Source: Rhabdophis nuchalis
Lineage: Eukaryota > Chordata > Lepidosauria > Squamata > Natricidae
Reading direction: 5' to 3'
Assembly: GCA_039707465.1 (NCBI GenBank)
Contig: CM077645.1
Span: 145,631,503-145,695,502, forward strand
Length of the DNA stretch: 64,000 nt
The notes beneath the pieces are model-generated. The model worked only from the letters and a program-made list of their open reading frames with translations, made no database searches and was not told the DNA's origin. A program made the translations under genes and the position numbers. Shown piece by piece: positions 22,133 to 34,984 of the stretch; the first letter of the stretch is position 1, and each line of letters begins with the position of its first letter.

Positions 22133-22882
22133 TACCGTATATTTGGAGTATAAGACACACCTTTTTTCTTCTGAAAAGAGGCTGAAAATCTGGGTGTGTC
22201 TTATACATCGATTACAGCATTTTCTGCCTCCCAAAACCTCACCCCCTTCACCAAAATGGCTGTGCCTAGCCTTATGGAGGCTTCCAGAGAGCTCCTGGGG
22301 GCTGGAGAGGGCAGAAATGAGCCTAAAACGGGCTGCCACATTTGGGAACCCCTGAGTTAGAGGCATTGATGAGAATTACATTGATCAAGTGCTGTGCCAG
22401 CAGAAACAAAGTTTTAGGTGCCACAGCGATTTCCTTCTCCAGCACATGGATAAATACACCTGGAAACATCTATCTACCTACCTACTGTATTTCTCCCTCC
22501 CCCTACCTATCTACTGTATTTCTCTCTCTATTTTTCTCTCTCTATCCCTCTACCTACCTACCTATCTACACACTCTCTCTCCCTACCTAGTGTATTTCTC
22601 TCTCTCTCTCCCCTCTATCTACCTATATACCTACCTACGTTCTCTCTCTTCCTCTCTCCCCCTACCTATCTATTGTATTTCTCCTTCTCTATTTTTCTCT
22701 ATCCCTCTACTTACCTATCTATCTACATTCTCTCTCCCTATCTATCTAACTACTGTATTTCTCTCTCTCTCTCTCCCTCTCTATCCCTCTATCTACCTAT
22801 CTACTTTTTTAAAAAAATTGCCTCTTCAAAACCTGGGTGCATCTTATACTCCAGTGCGTCTTATACTCTGAAAAGTACGGTA
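22133..22882 (-). mobile_element. TA-flanked non-autonomous DNA transposon, copy B, inverted relative to copy A
   Basis: Begins TACCGTATATTTGGAGTATA and ends CTTATACTCTGAAAAGTACG followed by GTA. The internal order is the reverse complement of copy A: AGAGGCTGAAAATCTGGGTG, CACCCCCTTCACCAAAATGG, AATACACCTGGAAACATC, then CTAC/CTCT microsatellite arrays. Arm divergence is visible but long stretches remain complementary to copy A. Confidence 0.8.
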
Positions 22883-23544
22883 CTTGTTTGTGCAGTAATT
22901 TAAAGGTTTAGCCTATTTGTTTTGAAGGACTTTGGAAAGTTAGTCTTATTCAGGTTGAATTTGATTTCTGTTGATATCATGAATGCATCTGTGTAGTCTT
23001 TGAACAGTAGTATAAAAGTGGTATACTATTGTGCCTTCCTGGATTAATTTTTGACTGGAGGTTTCCTATCCAAGCTTCTGGCCAGGTAACACTGTCCAGA
23101 TGCTGCCAGATTAACAGCTTTTGTATAGAATGCCAAAATAAAGTTCTTTTCAAAAATAGTTCTATTTTGTGCAGTTACATGTTTCATTTTTAATCCATTA
23201 CCTTCATCTTCTTGACATTATTTGAATTGCGGAAAGGCATTTATTTTATCTGCTTACTATTATTTCAATTGTAGAAAGATTTATTTATTATTTATTGATA
23301 AACAGCATCTAGCCATTGTATGGGTGCTTAATTTTTAAAAACAATTTACACAAACTGTACGTATTACATGCTTTTTGGTATCATTCATTGCTGAAAATGA
23401 ACTAATATCACTATTATTTTTCTGTTTTTAATTGTAAATTTAAATATTTTTTTTTGGTTTGTTTCCTGCATTTATTTTTCTTTTATAAATAATTCAAGGG
23501 TGACAACTGACCTAATGCTCCTCCCTCCTCCTATTTTCCCTACA

Positions 23545-23680
23545 ACAATAACCCTGTCTGGGCTGAGAGAATGTGGCCAGACCAAGGTCACTCAGCCGGC
23601 TTTCGTGCCTAAGGGAGGACTAGAACTCACAGTGTACTGGTACCTAGGCCAGCGCCTTAATCACTAAACTATATGATATT
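23545..23680 (-). mobile_element. MIR/CORE-like tRNA-derived SINE, minus strand, degenerate
   Basis: GGGCTGAGAGAATGTGGCCA with CCAAGGTCACTCAGCCGGCT is followed by the inverse of a tRNA-like head (GGACTAGAACTCAC as inverted box B; GCGCCTTAATCACTAAAC as inverted box A). The same arrangement recurs at 34510-34690 and 35046-35225. The middle resembles the MIR core motif known from vertebrate CORE-SINEs. Confidence 0.65.
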
Positions 23681-24576
23681 CAAGTGATCATGTTTTTGGA
23701 TCATTTGAATGGATGTTATTTTATTTTATGGCTATCATGCAATCAGTGATAAATTAAAAGAGACTAAGTATTACAGCATTAAAAGAAACTGGAATTTCAG
23801 ACCAGCTGAAGTTAAATATCTCTTACCTTGTGTTAGGTGATATCTCCGTTGGGAGACAGCAGAGGGTGTGCAGCAGAATATGCGGCTAGAAGAATGTTGC
23901 TTATGTACACACAATTAGTATACCAGACACTGTTTAAGTAAAATATAATAGCTTTTACTTAGGCTGTAAAAACTACTAAACTGAGCTACTGCTCAACAAG
24001 CAATGATGTTAAATTGAGTCAAAAACAAAGTCTCAACAATATCAAATAGTTTACACAATCTTCCATCTTCTTCTTCAGTAATCACAGTTCAAAAGCAAAC
24101 AGTTATCAAACAGCAAGTCCAGCAGAGAAAGAGATATGCGCTCTCCTGGCTTCCTCTTATAGTTAGAGATAATTGCACTTACTAATTGCACTCTAACATT
24201 CCAACAGCATTTAAAGCTACAATGATTATATATTGTCTACCCAACTATAAGAGTCTACTCCTAACACCTTGTTTCAAGTAAAGATTATTCCATGGCTTCC
24301 AAATGGCTTCCAAAACTAACAGTGTGGTTAATAATTCTACCAGTTTCTTGTTTAATGCTTAAATATCAGTTATATCTATGATAGGACATGATGAGAAAAG
24401 TCCCCTAACATTTTTGGGTGAATGTTTTGTTCCACATCAGTTTGTGCTAACAGTAATTGAAAACATGTCTGAGGCCAGTGTTTTAGTGAATTATTTAAAT
24501 ATGATATGTATTGGTTTTTTCTTTTTTGGTATGGGTGTGTTAGTGAATATACTATTTTTTAAAAACATTTCAGTAA

Positions 24577-24762
<186 letters not shown>

Positions 24763-25556
24763 TAATTGTTTTTTGATAGATTCAAAAACTCTTTATAATC
24801 ATAGCTTTTTATATGTAACCTTGAAGTTAATGTACTTATAACAATTTGATGGCAATCAGTTCAGAATTTATGGGATGTCTTTCATAGTTATCACAATGAC
24901 CCAAAATCACCATCCGTAAAATTGTGTAACCTATAAGAACTATTAAAAGAACAGAACTTCCATTTCAATTCTAAAAAATTCCTATGATAAAATTCATGCC
25001 TGTCATTATGAAATCACATCTGGCCTATCCTACAGAGATTCATTATCATGGTTGTATATTTTTAATGTCACAAAATGATTGTGCTATTTTGCTCAGAGTT
25101 CATCAGTTCATAGAGAAAAATAACTGTTTGGATTAACGTTCACATTGAATAAAATGGGCATAAATAAAAGTTTTCCAACTTCTTAAAAATGTCTTTGAGA
25201 AAAGAGATAAATGAGAGAAGTTGATATTTTGGGAGTGAGCATTTAAAATGGTTAAAATGAAATGAAATGAAGTTGCTTTTCCATGCCAAATTCTTCCCAC
25301 TTTCATAGAGTTATATCAAAATACCATCATTCACTTCTGTTCATTTATTTTTACTTTGAATGACAGATGGAAATCAGAAACACACTTTCAGGGTTTTTAA
25401 AATGTCCTCAGTTATCCCTGGAAAGCCAGACACGATCGTTTTAAAAGGAAGATAGGAATAATTCTACTTGTCAATAAGTTATAATTTTCAAAGCAGTCTT
25501 TTTTGATACAGAAATTAGTATGACTGTAAGATGTTAAAAAAGAAAGATCCATTAAG

Positions 25557-25691
25557 CAGGGGTCTGCAAAGTCGGCTCTTTTAAGACTGGTGGACTTCAA
25601 CTCCCAGAATTCCCCAGCCAGCCTAGCTGGCTGAGGAATTCTGGGAGTTGAAGTCCACCAGTCTTAAAAGAGCCGACTTTGCAGACCCCTG
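25557..25691. mobile_element. Palindromic hAT-type miniature element
   Basis: The 135-base element is almost a perfect hairpin: CAGGGGTCTGCAAAGTCGGC at the left and its exact complement ending CAGACCCCTG at the right. The CAGGGGT ends are typical of hAT. The flanks CATTAAG and CATTAGAG look like an 8-base target duplication with one base lost. Sister copies lie at 39641-39772, 45425-45545 and 51545-51655. Confidence 0.85.
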
Positions 25692-26392
25692 CATTAGAGC
25701 TTTTGTCACTCAGTGAAATAAGAGAATGAACACACATTTGAAAGCATATTAATATGCTTTCAAATTAATTAAAATGGTGTAAAATATCTGAAGTCAGTAT
25801 CTTTTTGACAGTGTTTGGTGTGGTTTCTGATATTTTTAAAATTGAAAATAAGTTGGATTTCCTATGAAACAATTTTAAGGTCAGATTGCCTCTTTAAAGA
25901 GTGGTGTGGTTTGGAAAAAGAAAAAAGAAATCTGTATTCAATGCTGCTTTTGATCTATAAATCTTTGACATAGTCTAATTCTGAGTGTACTTCCAGTAGT
26001 TATTGTAACCAGATATTATGTATATGGAGAAGCACACATATGTTTGCACATATACATAAAGTCATATGCACTATGGATAGGCATAAATAGTTATATTTGT
26101 ATATGTATGTATGTCATTTTTTCTTTGAATATGAGCTCCATTTGAAAAATCTATGTATCTCTGCTTTTTTAGAATATTAAAAGAATCCAGAAAAATAGCT
26201 TTTGTGCCAAGAGGAAAAATGAAAAATCTACTTTTTAAATTCTGGGAACAATGCTGAAATAACTATATGAGAGGCCAGTCTTACACTCTCAGCCCTAGAC
26301 TCGGAAGGAAGTAAAGAAAATCTTCCAGTCCACATTGGACTGAAATAATAGATTGCAATCCATGACCTGTTTGATTTGGGACTATTACAATA

Positions 26393-26614
26393 GCATTTAG
26401 ATTTATATACGCCCCATAGCACTTTACAGCACTCTCTGGCTGGTTTACAATGTCAGAATTATTTGCATATTGCTCCCAACAATCTGGGTACTCATTTTAC
26501 TGACCTTTGAAGGATGGAAAGCTAAGTCAACCTTGAGCCCCATCAGGATTGAACTCCAGACTGTGGGAAGAATTTTCCTGCAATTTCACTTAACCACTGC
26601 GCTATCAGGGTTCC
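26393..26614 (-). mobile_element. tRNA-derived SINE with MIR/L2-like tail, minus strand
   Basis: Reads in reverse as the SINE at 37615-37845. On the + strand come the inverse of the tail (ATTTATATACGCCCCATAGC), the inverse of the body (CAACAATCTGGG, TTTACTGACCTTTGAAGGAT) and the inverse of the tRNA-like head (TTAACCACTGCGCTATCAGG). Confidence 0.75.
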
Positions 26615-26742
26615 TCAATTGTCAATAATTGACAAATACTGTGAATCTCTTTTTAATAGTACCTTCATTTCCTGGACCTACAGATTGCTTCAACCCTGTT
26701 TGATTATTTAAGTTTCTGAATATCTGTTTCAAGTTCATACAC

Positions 26743-26900
26743 TACAATACAATAGCAGAGTTGGAAGGGACCTTGGAGGTCATCTAGTCCAATTCCCTAC
26801 CTAGGCAGGAAGCCCTATACCATTTCAGAAGACTTCCAGTGTTGGGGCATTCACAACTTCTGGAGGCAAGTTGTTCCACTGATTAATTGTTCTAACTGTC
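26743..26900 (-). mobile_element. CR1 LINE 3' end, minus strand
   Basis: ACAATACAATAGCAGAGTTG followed by TCATCTAGTCCAATTCCCTA and GTTGGGGCATTCACAACTTC matches the first 150 bases of the longer CR1 at 60062, including the ACAAT tail. It is severely 5'-truncated and has no complete coding part. Confidence 0.85.
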
Positions 26901-29732
26901 ATCTCTACATTACCAATGTTGGCCATTCTGTATGTACTAATTTATGTATGCAACAGAAAAAGAAAGAATCATTAGAACATGGATCAATTCAGAGATCTAT
27001 AGGTCTAGCATAGCTTTTCATTTTGACTCCCTTTTTATATCACTTGAAGTTACTGTACATCAGTCAGAGACAATGATAAGCATTTTGAATATCTTAAATA
27101 CTCGAAATTTCTTTCTTCAAGAACTAAAATTATTTTCTTTACTTTATAATTTAACTTTACTGATAAAATTTAAGAATAAATAATTATTTGATATCATTTT
27201 TTAAAATAAAATTTATTGTTTCTATTTATGTTAACTTTTTCCTCAAAGGTTAGAATCAAGTGGAAAATATCCACTTTTCTCTATTCTAATATTACTTTAA
27301 AAATGAAATAACATATAATTGTGCTTTACTGGAGATACATAAATTAAAATTAAAATGTTGAAATCTGCTGGGAATAAAATTTATTATCATGTAAGTGGAC
27401 TTTCCTTTTTCTCTCTTCTACGTAGCCAGCATCATTTCCAGTTCTGCCAGGAACATAAAACATTATCAGAACTTCGTAAAAATACTAAATGATCCCTCTG
27501 GTAATATTTAGGAGAATCCTCTATTACTGAAATTTTCCTAGACAGTATAAAAGAATCAGTTAGAACTTGTTTCTGTTTTTTAAAGTAATACATTTTTCCC
27601 TATTCTTTTTAATACTCCCTTGAAAAATCTTTAATGTCTTTCAATCAATTGCATTTCACTGCCTCTTTTTACTTTTTTTTAACCTTTAGCTAGCTCTCAT
27701 ATATTAAACATTTTAAAAGGCTCATAAAGTAGCTTTTCAAGTGTCCTAAAGTAGAAAAGGAAGGTAGGTTCCTGGAAAGCATTTAATCTTTTCCATTACT
27801 CTATGCAGAATTCATTGTTAGGTTAGAAGTGTTGTTAAAGCTTCAAACAAACCTTTTCAGTTTTTCCATGAGTGGGAAATATTTTTTTAAAATGTACTAT
27901 AACATTTATTAGATATTTAATAAATCAAATCTATATTAAATAATATTGTTAATGTTTAAATTGTTAATATTATGTCATTTAAAGCAAGAAATATGAATGC
28001 TATCATCTGAGATTGTAAGTTATAGGCTTTATGTATCTTACTGTTTTTAACTATATTATTATAAAGCTTAATATAGAGAGCATAAAAAATAACCAGGATG
28101 AAAGACTCACTTTGAAAAATTACATTGTTTTTAAGGGGTGTTTTTAGGACTCCCATACCAAGAGGCTAAATATCTTTACCAAGTGATATAATTGCAGAAA
28201 ACTTTTAATTAGATATTCTTGCCTCTTATCCTACTTTGAGTATGTTATTTGAAGACCTAGCTTTCCTGAAAAGACTGCAATACAGGGTGGGGTTGAAGGA
28301 AAAGAAGAGGCTAAGGGGCACAGTTACACTAGTGATAGCAACGACTGCACTGTTGGCAGTCTTGAAAAACGACATTTGGGATAGGTTGTCATGAGAAAAA
28401 ATCTATTTTGTCAGTAAGAGTTGTAAATAACTTGGTGGCATATAAACAATCAGTCAATCAAATCTTAAAGCTCAAGAACTGGATCTATTCAACATCTGGT
28501 TCAGGACTACAGCAGTTTTACTAATGTGGCAAATGTATTACTAATGTTTTTGTTTATTTTTACATTAGTTATTTTAGGATAAAGTAAGTTCACTTATGCC
28601 TGTAATTATTTAGTTGCTTTGATTTCAGCTATATTAGTTGTGTAATTCATCCATAATATGGGGACTGGTAGGTATGAACTCTTCTTCCAAACATTTTTAG
28701 TTTTCCCTGAAGAAGTAATGATTGCAAAATGAAAGTTGTGATTCATCCAAGTAGATCCAAGTTTCTAAAGATCACTACAACTTATATCAGCCATAAGCAC
28801 ACTAAGCAATCAGCCAGTATATTCCCTATGATGTTCCTGCTTACTCTCTTGTAATCCTTTCCTATCCAATCTCTCCACTCTGCAAGAGGGAGAAAAACAG
28901 CATCAGGCACAGAAGAGATTGCCCCCCCCAAAATTGCTTGTTTAGGCAATCTCTCCATTCTGTGGGGAGGATGGTGGGAAATGGGTCAGACACAAGACAG
29001 CGTATGTTAACTGACTGTAATGATGATTGAGACAGAAACATAATTGAGACAGAAACACTGAACGTTGTAAATGCACACCTTGGTTGCAAACTTATTTTTT
29101 CAGCAGTTCAGCATTGTCACAATTTTGAATGGTTGTTCCCCATCCAAGGTAACAAGCAAGATCTACCTATATTCTACAGTCATTTCCTAGAACAGAGCCT
29201 GTCCTAAGTACAAGTCTACTTTATATAATTAACTTAGGAAATCTATGTGCAAAATAACTAATTTTTCTAACCTTGTGAATCAAAGTGTTTGTTCCTTTAT
29301 ATGGCATCAAGAGGATAAAACTTTACTTTGGGTATGATTCTGCTTGAAACAATTGAAGTAAGGATGACTGCTGTGCCTTCTTTGACATATACACATTTAT
29401 GCATTGACAAGATTCTTCAATCATTTGACTGTTGCCTCACTTTATATTGTGTTTCTGGAAATTTAAAGCTTGAAATAATTTTTTGCCTCAATAAATTATT
29501 CTGAACACCGAAGCTTCCATCTAGGGCTGCTTTCAAAGAAAGATATTTATTGAGGAAGCAGAGCTAATGTGATTGATGTGCTGGCAATCATGTGATAAAG
29601 CACAAATGCACTGAAGTGATTGAAACAAGGAGACCAGTCTGAAAAGATTGTCATAATCTGTAATTTTAGGATTAGTTATAGGATATTTATCAGATTTTTT
29701 TTTTAAATTTCCTTGTTTTATCTTTATTTTAG
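26901..29732. other. Intronic AT-rich sequence, nothing recognised
   Basis: No exon or repeat was recognised apart from short homopolymers and a C8 run at about 28921. The end is the polypyrimidine tract of the next exon. Confidence 0.5.
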
Positions 29733-29860
29733 GAGCCAATTTTGTAACTCGAAAGATTAGTCGTTCGGTTGCTAAGATCCATCTGGGACAATTGGAATGC
29801 TTCAGTTTGGGAAATTTAGATGCCAAGAGAGACTGGGGTCATGCCAAGGACTATGTTGAG
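29733..29860 (+). CDS. GMDS: GMDS internal coding exon, third in the window
   Basis: The acceptor TTTATTTTAG is followed by 128 coding bases in phase 1, ending in phase 0 at a GAG/GTATGT donor. It completes Gly215 and encodes the equivalent of human residues 216-257: [20 protein letters not shown] through [18 protein letters not shown]. The [10 protein letters not shown] block is the conserved signature of GDP-mannose dehydratases near the substrate pocket. One difference from human is His for Tyr in KIHLG. The frame joins perfectly with the two previous exons (193 + 105 + 128 = 426 bases, 142 codons). The next exon, beginning with the AMWLML region, is not seen in the remaining 34 kb. Confidence 0.96.
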
Positions 29861-32047
29861 GTATGTGATTGCTAAAATGCCTACTTTAAAACTAGGCCTT
29901 TGTGGGGCTTACTGCAATAACTTAAAAGTAAAAGTGTGGCCTGAAGGCATCTGCTTCTAAATCTAGCTTTTCTCCGTGGCTGCCTGAAGAAGACATAGGA
30001 TGCTACTATATGCATAACCTGAACATATAAAGAAGGTCTTCAGGTTCACATTCCTTACTAAATTCCTGTGGGAAGGAGTAAAATATATAAAGACCTCTTC
30101 TGCCTCAACAATATATTGTTTCTTTGTTTCCTTGAGATCAGAAGATTGAAGTGCAATGAAATTTTTTGAGATCTTGTCTATACTTTGGAATCTTCTTATA
30201 GTAATGAGAGAAACATGGCTAATGTTAACCTCAGAAAATTATTCTAATTCTGATTCCAATGTTGTTATAATATTGTTAATGTTTAATATTCCTTCATTTT
30301 AAAACCATTCAGGAAAATTGTTATTAACATGGCCTATATAAATATTGTAGAGTTCATATTTTCTTTAAAAAGACGCCTGTGCTGTATAGTTTCTTTTTGC
30401 TCATCTATTTTCATCTGATTGTGAAAATGTTTGAACTTCTATATTTCTTCAGTGTAAGGTGTATGATCAGAAGATTAATGACATATATGGTCCACATCTA
30501 TAGCAATCTAATTGCAAAGGCTGTCATTAAGGCAATTAAGAAAGCATAGTTTGTTACCATATAATTTGTATTTCCATATCTAGTCATGTCAACTAAAAGA
30601 ATCTGGCAGTGGGAAGTATCTGTAAGAGATATACAACATATTTTAAATATATAATTAATAATTAAAATTAACAGTTATTAAAATCCAATTTGTATAGAAA
30701 GCTGTTCACATCAGATCTTTTCAATCGTTCCCTGCTTGCTCTTCTAACTATTTTTACAAACATGACATTGTATGATTCTACAGACAAATGATTAGATATT
30801 AGCCATAAAATAAGCTAACCATGTTTTGTTTTTTTAAAAACCAACCCTGACACTCTGAACATTTAAATATTTAGACACAATGTTTGGAATGATCTTATTT
30901 ATGTCCTTACTCAGGACAGAACTAGCATGCTTAATCTCCAGTTGATATAAAACTGTGAAACAATATTTCTATTAAAATATTATCTTCTAAGCTTTGGATA
31001 TTGGAAATGGAACAGGCATAAGGCTTGCAAGTAGGTTTTACCCATTATTCTGCATTAATTTAAAATGGATTTTCTAAAATTAACGGAATTACTGGCAAAT
31101 GGATAATTTAAAATGTATATTATCAGGTCTAACAAATTGTACAATAAACCATTTCACAGAAATATAGTGAGATGTAATAAGCTTCTCCAATTCTCCCTAA
31201 CAACTCTCTTTGCAGCCTAAATTTTCTTACAATGCAGAATTTATAGAAGTTCTTTTCAACATAAAATTTGTTTTGATAGAGTAATGTCACTGGAAATTTT
31301 AGATGAAAATAAGGATGCATTTTATTTAGCAGCTACTTTCCAAATGTGCTGGCTACCAAATAAAGTATATTCAGCTGGTATTTCTGCAAGGATCACACAC
31401 TGATAATGTAAGTCACATTCCAGATTTTTCAGGTGTTTGGGGATTGTCACAAATTATTCTGACATAATTCCTAACTGTGCTGGGTATCACCTTGAATGTT
31501 TCACCAGAGATTAATTTTTCTGCTTTTGTTAATTTCATGAGATTCTGAATATATGGAGTGTAACGAATTGCCATCAAAAAATTGGAAATAAAAATAAATA
31601 ACCATTTCAGAATTTAATGGATGGAAAACAAACCTCCAAAATTTGGTTGTGAATGTAATCACAAAAAGTGTGAGGCTACAGAACTGTGATATATTTGAGA
31701 AGAAATTTAGGAAAACTCAGACATCCATGGCATTCATTATATTTATATCTTGCTGCAAGCAACTTGATTTTCAGCAGATGTTCAATTTTCTTCATTGCTG
31801 GGTGATATATAAAAAGGAGGAATAAGAAGCCACATCTCCCCTTCTAAACACAGAAGGAAAGGCTGATGGAGAGGAAAATAAATCTGCCAATAAATCTAAT
31901 GACATGAATAAAAGCAGTGTGTCTTTCTCACTTTGTGAGAAAGAAATTGATTCAGAGATAAATATATAAGTGAAGAGGAGGGAGTATAGATGGATGAAAA
32001 GCAATTATATGATACTATAAGTCGATGAATGCTATGGATACTATGAT
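29861..32047. other. Intronic sequence, nothing recognised
   Basis: About 2.2 kb of AT-rich sequence with no recognisable exon or repeat. Confidence 0.5.
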
Positions 32048-32396
32048 GGGAGAGAGTGGCTCAGTGGCTAAGCCACTGTTGATTAGAAAGTTCGGCTGTT
32101 CGAATCCCTAGTGCCAGGTAATGAAGTGAGCTCCCGTTACTTATCCCAGTTTCTGCCAACCTAGCAGTTCAAAAGCATGTAAAAATGCAAGAAAAATAGG
32201 AACCACCTTTGATGGGAAAGTAAAAGCATTCCGTACACCTTCAGCATTTAGTCATGCCGGCCACATGACCATGGAGACGTCTTTGGACAGCACTGGCTCT
32301 TCGGCTTTGAAATGGAAATGAGCACCGCCCCCTAGAGTTGGGAACGACTAGCACATATGTGCGAGGGGAACATTTACCTTTAACTTATGAGTGAAT
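32048..32396 (+). mobile_element. Sauria-type SINE
   Basis: The tRNA-like head has a box A-like GTGGCTCAGTGGCTAAG and a box B-like GGCTGTTCGAATCCC. The body contains GTCATGCCGGCCACATGACC and TGAGCACCGCCCCCTAGAGT. The 3' end reads GGGGAACATTTACCTTTAA, the CCTTT-type tail typical of Sauria SINEs, which share their 3' end with BovB LINEs. This family is diagnostic for squamate reptiles and is the best taxonomic clue in the window. About 350 bases, apparently near full length. Confidence 0.85.
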
Positions 32397-33179
32397 GGAT
32401 GAATAAGAGGACGGGGGCATTGCTATGTGTGCAGAAGGGAAGAGGAGAAACAAGGTTGAAGCTGTAACCCTCATCCCTAATATCACTGGCAATTGTTTGA
32501 GTAGTGCATAAGCACCATGCTTAGATTGAAGAAATGTGGTGCAATTATGTTCCTACTTTCTCTTGACTTTGACCCTCTCTGCCACTATATGAGCTGTAAT
32601 TATTTTTCCAAAGAGAATGTAGCCTTGAATCCAGAAAGGTTGTCTGTAGTCTGCAGTAAGCTACAGTATGTTTGTATAATTAGCTGAATGAACAATATGG
32701 GTTGGTAAATAAGTTTGCTAAAAGTAAACCATTATGAACTATTGACTCTTTTTTATTCCATATGATGCCAAACTGCAGGCTGAATGTGAGTGTGAAGATT
32801 AAGCAAAATAAGCAAACATATAATTTCTTTTTATTTGGGGTAGCCTGATGCAATAAACCATCAGTAGATACATATTAACATGTAACATAAATACAATAAT
32901 TAGTACTTAGTGATCAATCAGTTATTTCATAATAACAAGAAGAAACGTTGGATGTTTATATACCATGTTCTTTTCTCTGCCCCTGAAAATCATTTGTCTT
33001 GGAACAGTGAGAATGTCCTTAATGATCCAATAGCATCTTTTAACATTTCTTAACAAATCAATACTACTAATAATGCCAAAATTCTGAATGGATAGCAAGG
33101 ACATGGCGGTTTCTAAAGATGTAATGAGATTGATTGCATTTAGGCAGGGTTGACAGGAGAAAAAAACATTAGGTTCATG
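32397..33179. other. Intronic sequence, nothing recognised
   Basis: Unique AT-rich sequence between the SINE and the hAT element. Confidence 0.5.
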
Positions 33180-33187
33180 GTCTAGAC

Positions 33188-34076
33188 CAGGGGTCAGGAA
33201 CCTACGGCTCGCGAGCCAGATATGACTCTTTTGATGGCTGCATCTGACTCGCAGACAAATCTGACTGCAAATCTGACTGACAAGAGCCCGCGCGGAGGAG
33301 GCAGGCTTGACTTGGCTCAGGCCCAGCCGAGGGCAGGAAGGGCAGCCGGCACGCGTCCCCCTACTCCAGCTCAGACTCCTTTTGTGCTGCCGAGAGGAAA
33401 ATTGGTCAGCAGGGTGCCGCACCAAGTGGCGCACCGTGGAACCGGTTGGCCGGCCACGACGCAGAAACTGTGGTGCGAAGAAGGCGCGGACTCCACATGC
33501 TTCAGTCGCACCGCGAGTTAAACCCCCGGAGGGTCCAGGAATGGGCTCCGTGAAGGCGCGACTCCCTGAGATTCTCCGGGGCGCCCCACTGGCGGAGAAG
33601 GGGATGCCCAAGCCGCGATCCTGTTCGCCTCAAGGCACAGAGCCCGCCAAGTGCCACCGCAGGCGACTGCAGCTGCCAGCCAGAGCCACCTGCGCTCTAA
33701 TGCCTGGCCCACGAGACCGCCTCCCGGATCCGCCCACCCGGGCTGGAGATCAGCCCAGGGCTGCCCCCTTGCCTTCCCCGAGGGAGGAAGTGGCAACCTA
33801 GGGAGCCCTGGGGAAGACGGTGCGCCGGAGGCTTCCTAGGCCGGCAGGGTAGAAAGATCTTCTGGAATTCACAGCCACTGGAGGTTTGAGAGGCTCCGGT
33901 TGCAGTTAAAGACGTTTATATAAAGTACTTATTGTACTTTAAAAGTGTTGGTCTTACATAAAATGCAAATGTTTACTTGTATTTAGTTTTAAACATATTG
34001 TATGGCTCTCACGGAATTACATTTTAAAATATGTGATGTTCCTGGCTCTCTCAGCCAAAAAGGTTCCCGACCCCTG
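33188..34076. mobile_element. Non-autonomous hAT element with GC-rich interior and perfect target duplication
   Basis: Ends are CAGGGGTCAGGAACCTACGG and, inverted, AAAGGTTCCCGACCCCTG. Perfect 8-base duplications GTCTAGAC at 33180-33187 and 34077-34084 show a hAT-type insertion of 889 bases. The interior at about 33290-33860 is strongly GC- and CpG-rich, very unlike its surroundings. Open frames cross it on both strands (for example 33307-33801 +), but none shows a transposase motif, and they are explained by the GC content. No transposase is encoded, so it depended on another element. Confidence 0.88.
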
Positions 34077-34084
34077 GTCTAGAC

Positions 34085-34509
34085 GGACAGTGTAGGCTGA
34101 GACAAAGATAAGTCTGAAGCAGAGTTGTCCTACTCATCATCTGCTTTTCTGCTCCTAGAATTTATTCTTTCCATTCCATTCCATTCCTGGTAATAGCAAT
34201 AAAGCATAAAGTATTATATTAAAATACTTTACTCAACTCATTATTTTTAATTTACATGCTATATATTAGGAACTATTTCTCAAATATTAATGTATGGGAA
34301 ACAGCTATCAGTGTCACTTCTTTCCATTGGGGTGCTGTTGCTTCTTGTTCTTTCAATTTTTTTGTCAAATGAATAATAAAGTACAATTTGCCTTAGTCTC
34401 CTATAATGTTTGGATATATTCTCTAGCCTACTTACAACGCAAATCATCATTATTAATTTAAATCCATAATATAATGGATTTTTATGTAACAATTATGACT
34501 GTGGGTGAG
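34085..34509. other. Intronic sequence, nothing recognised
   Basis: AT-rich unique sequence with a TTCCATTCCATTCCATTCC patch at about 34169. Confidence 0.5.
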
Positions 34510-34690
34510 ATGTGGGCCTTGAAGTTACTGCTGACTCTGGTGACTGCCAGGACTAATCTCTGCTAAAGTTTTAAGGAAGTAATTTGATATTGCCTTCTTT
34601 CCAGAGCTGAGAGAAATTTTCTGGCCTAAGGTCATCCAGTTGGCTTTGTGCCTAAACAGGCACAAAGTGTCTCCCAGTGTCTTACACATT
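34510..34690 (-). mobile_element. MIR/CORE-like tRNA-derived SINE, minus strand, partial
   Basis: Contains the family run TTGCCTTCTTTCCAGAGCTG, AGAAATTTTCTGGCCTAAGG and CATCCAGTTGGCTTTGTGCC, matching the copies at 23545 and 35046. The tRNA-like end is lost or unrecognisable. Confidence 0.55.
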
Positions 34691-34984
34691 ATACAAAACT
34701 AGTCCTCATATAACATATGTAACATTGAATTATATTTGATGTTATATAGAAGGGACTCAGATCCTGCATGTCTTACTCTTCCAGTGGGATTATTGATTTA
34801 AAGCAGTTTATTCCATTTCCAATTAAATTTAGAACTTTTTAATGTCCCACCAGATGTTTTAGGTTCTATATATCTGTAAGTCATTTTTTATTTCTTCCAT
34901 TCAATTCTGTCTGATTCTTGGAGAACATCTAGACCATCGTGTCGTCATGTGATATATGGGGACTTCTTTCCCCTTTGCTAAACC

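Noticed and set aside
33307..33801. Open frames of up to 164 codons on both strands in a GC-rich segment
   Set aside because: They lie inside a hAT element with exact target duplications, occur in several frames at once, and show no domain. GC content explains the lack of stops.
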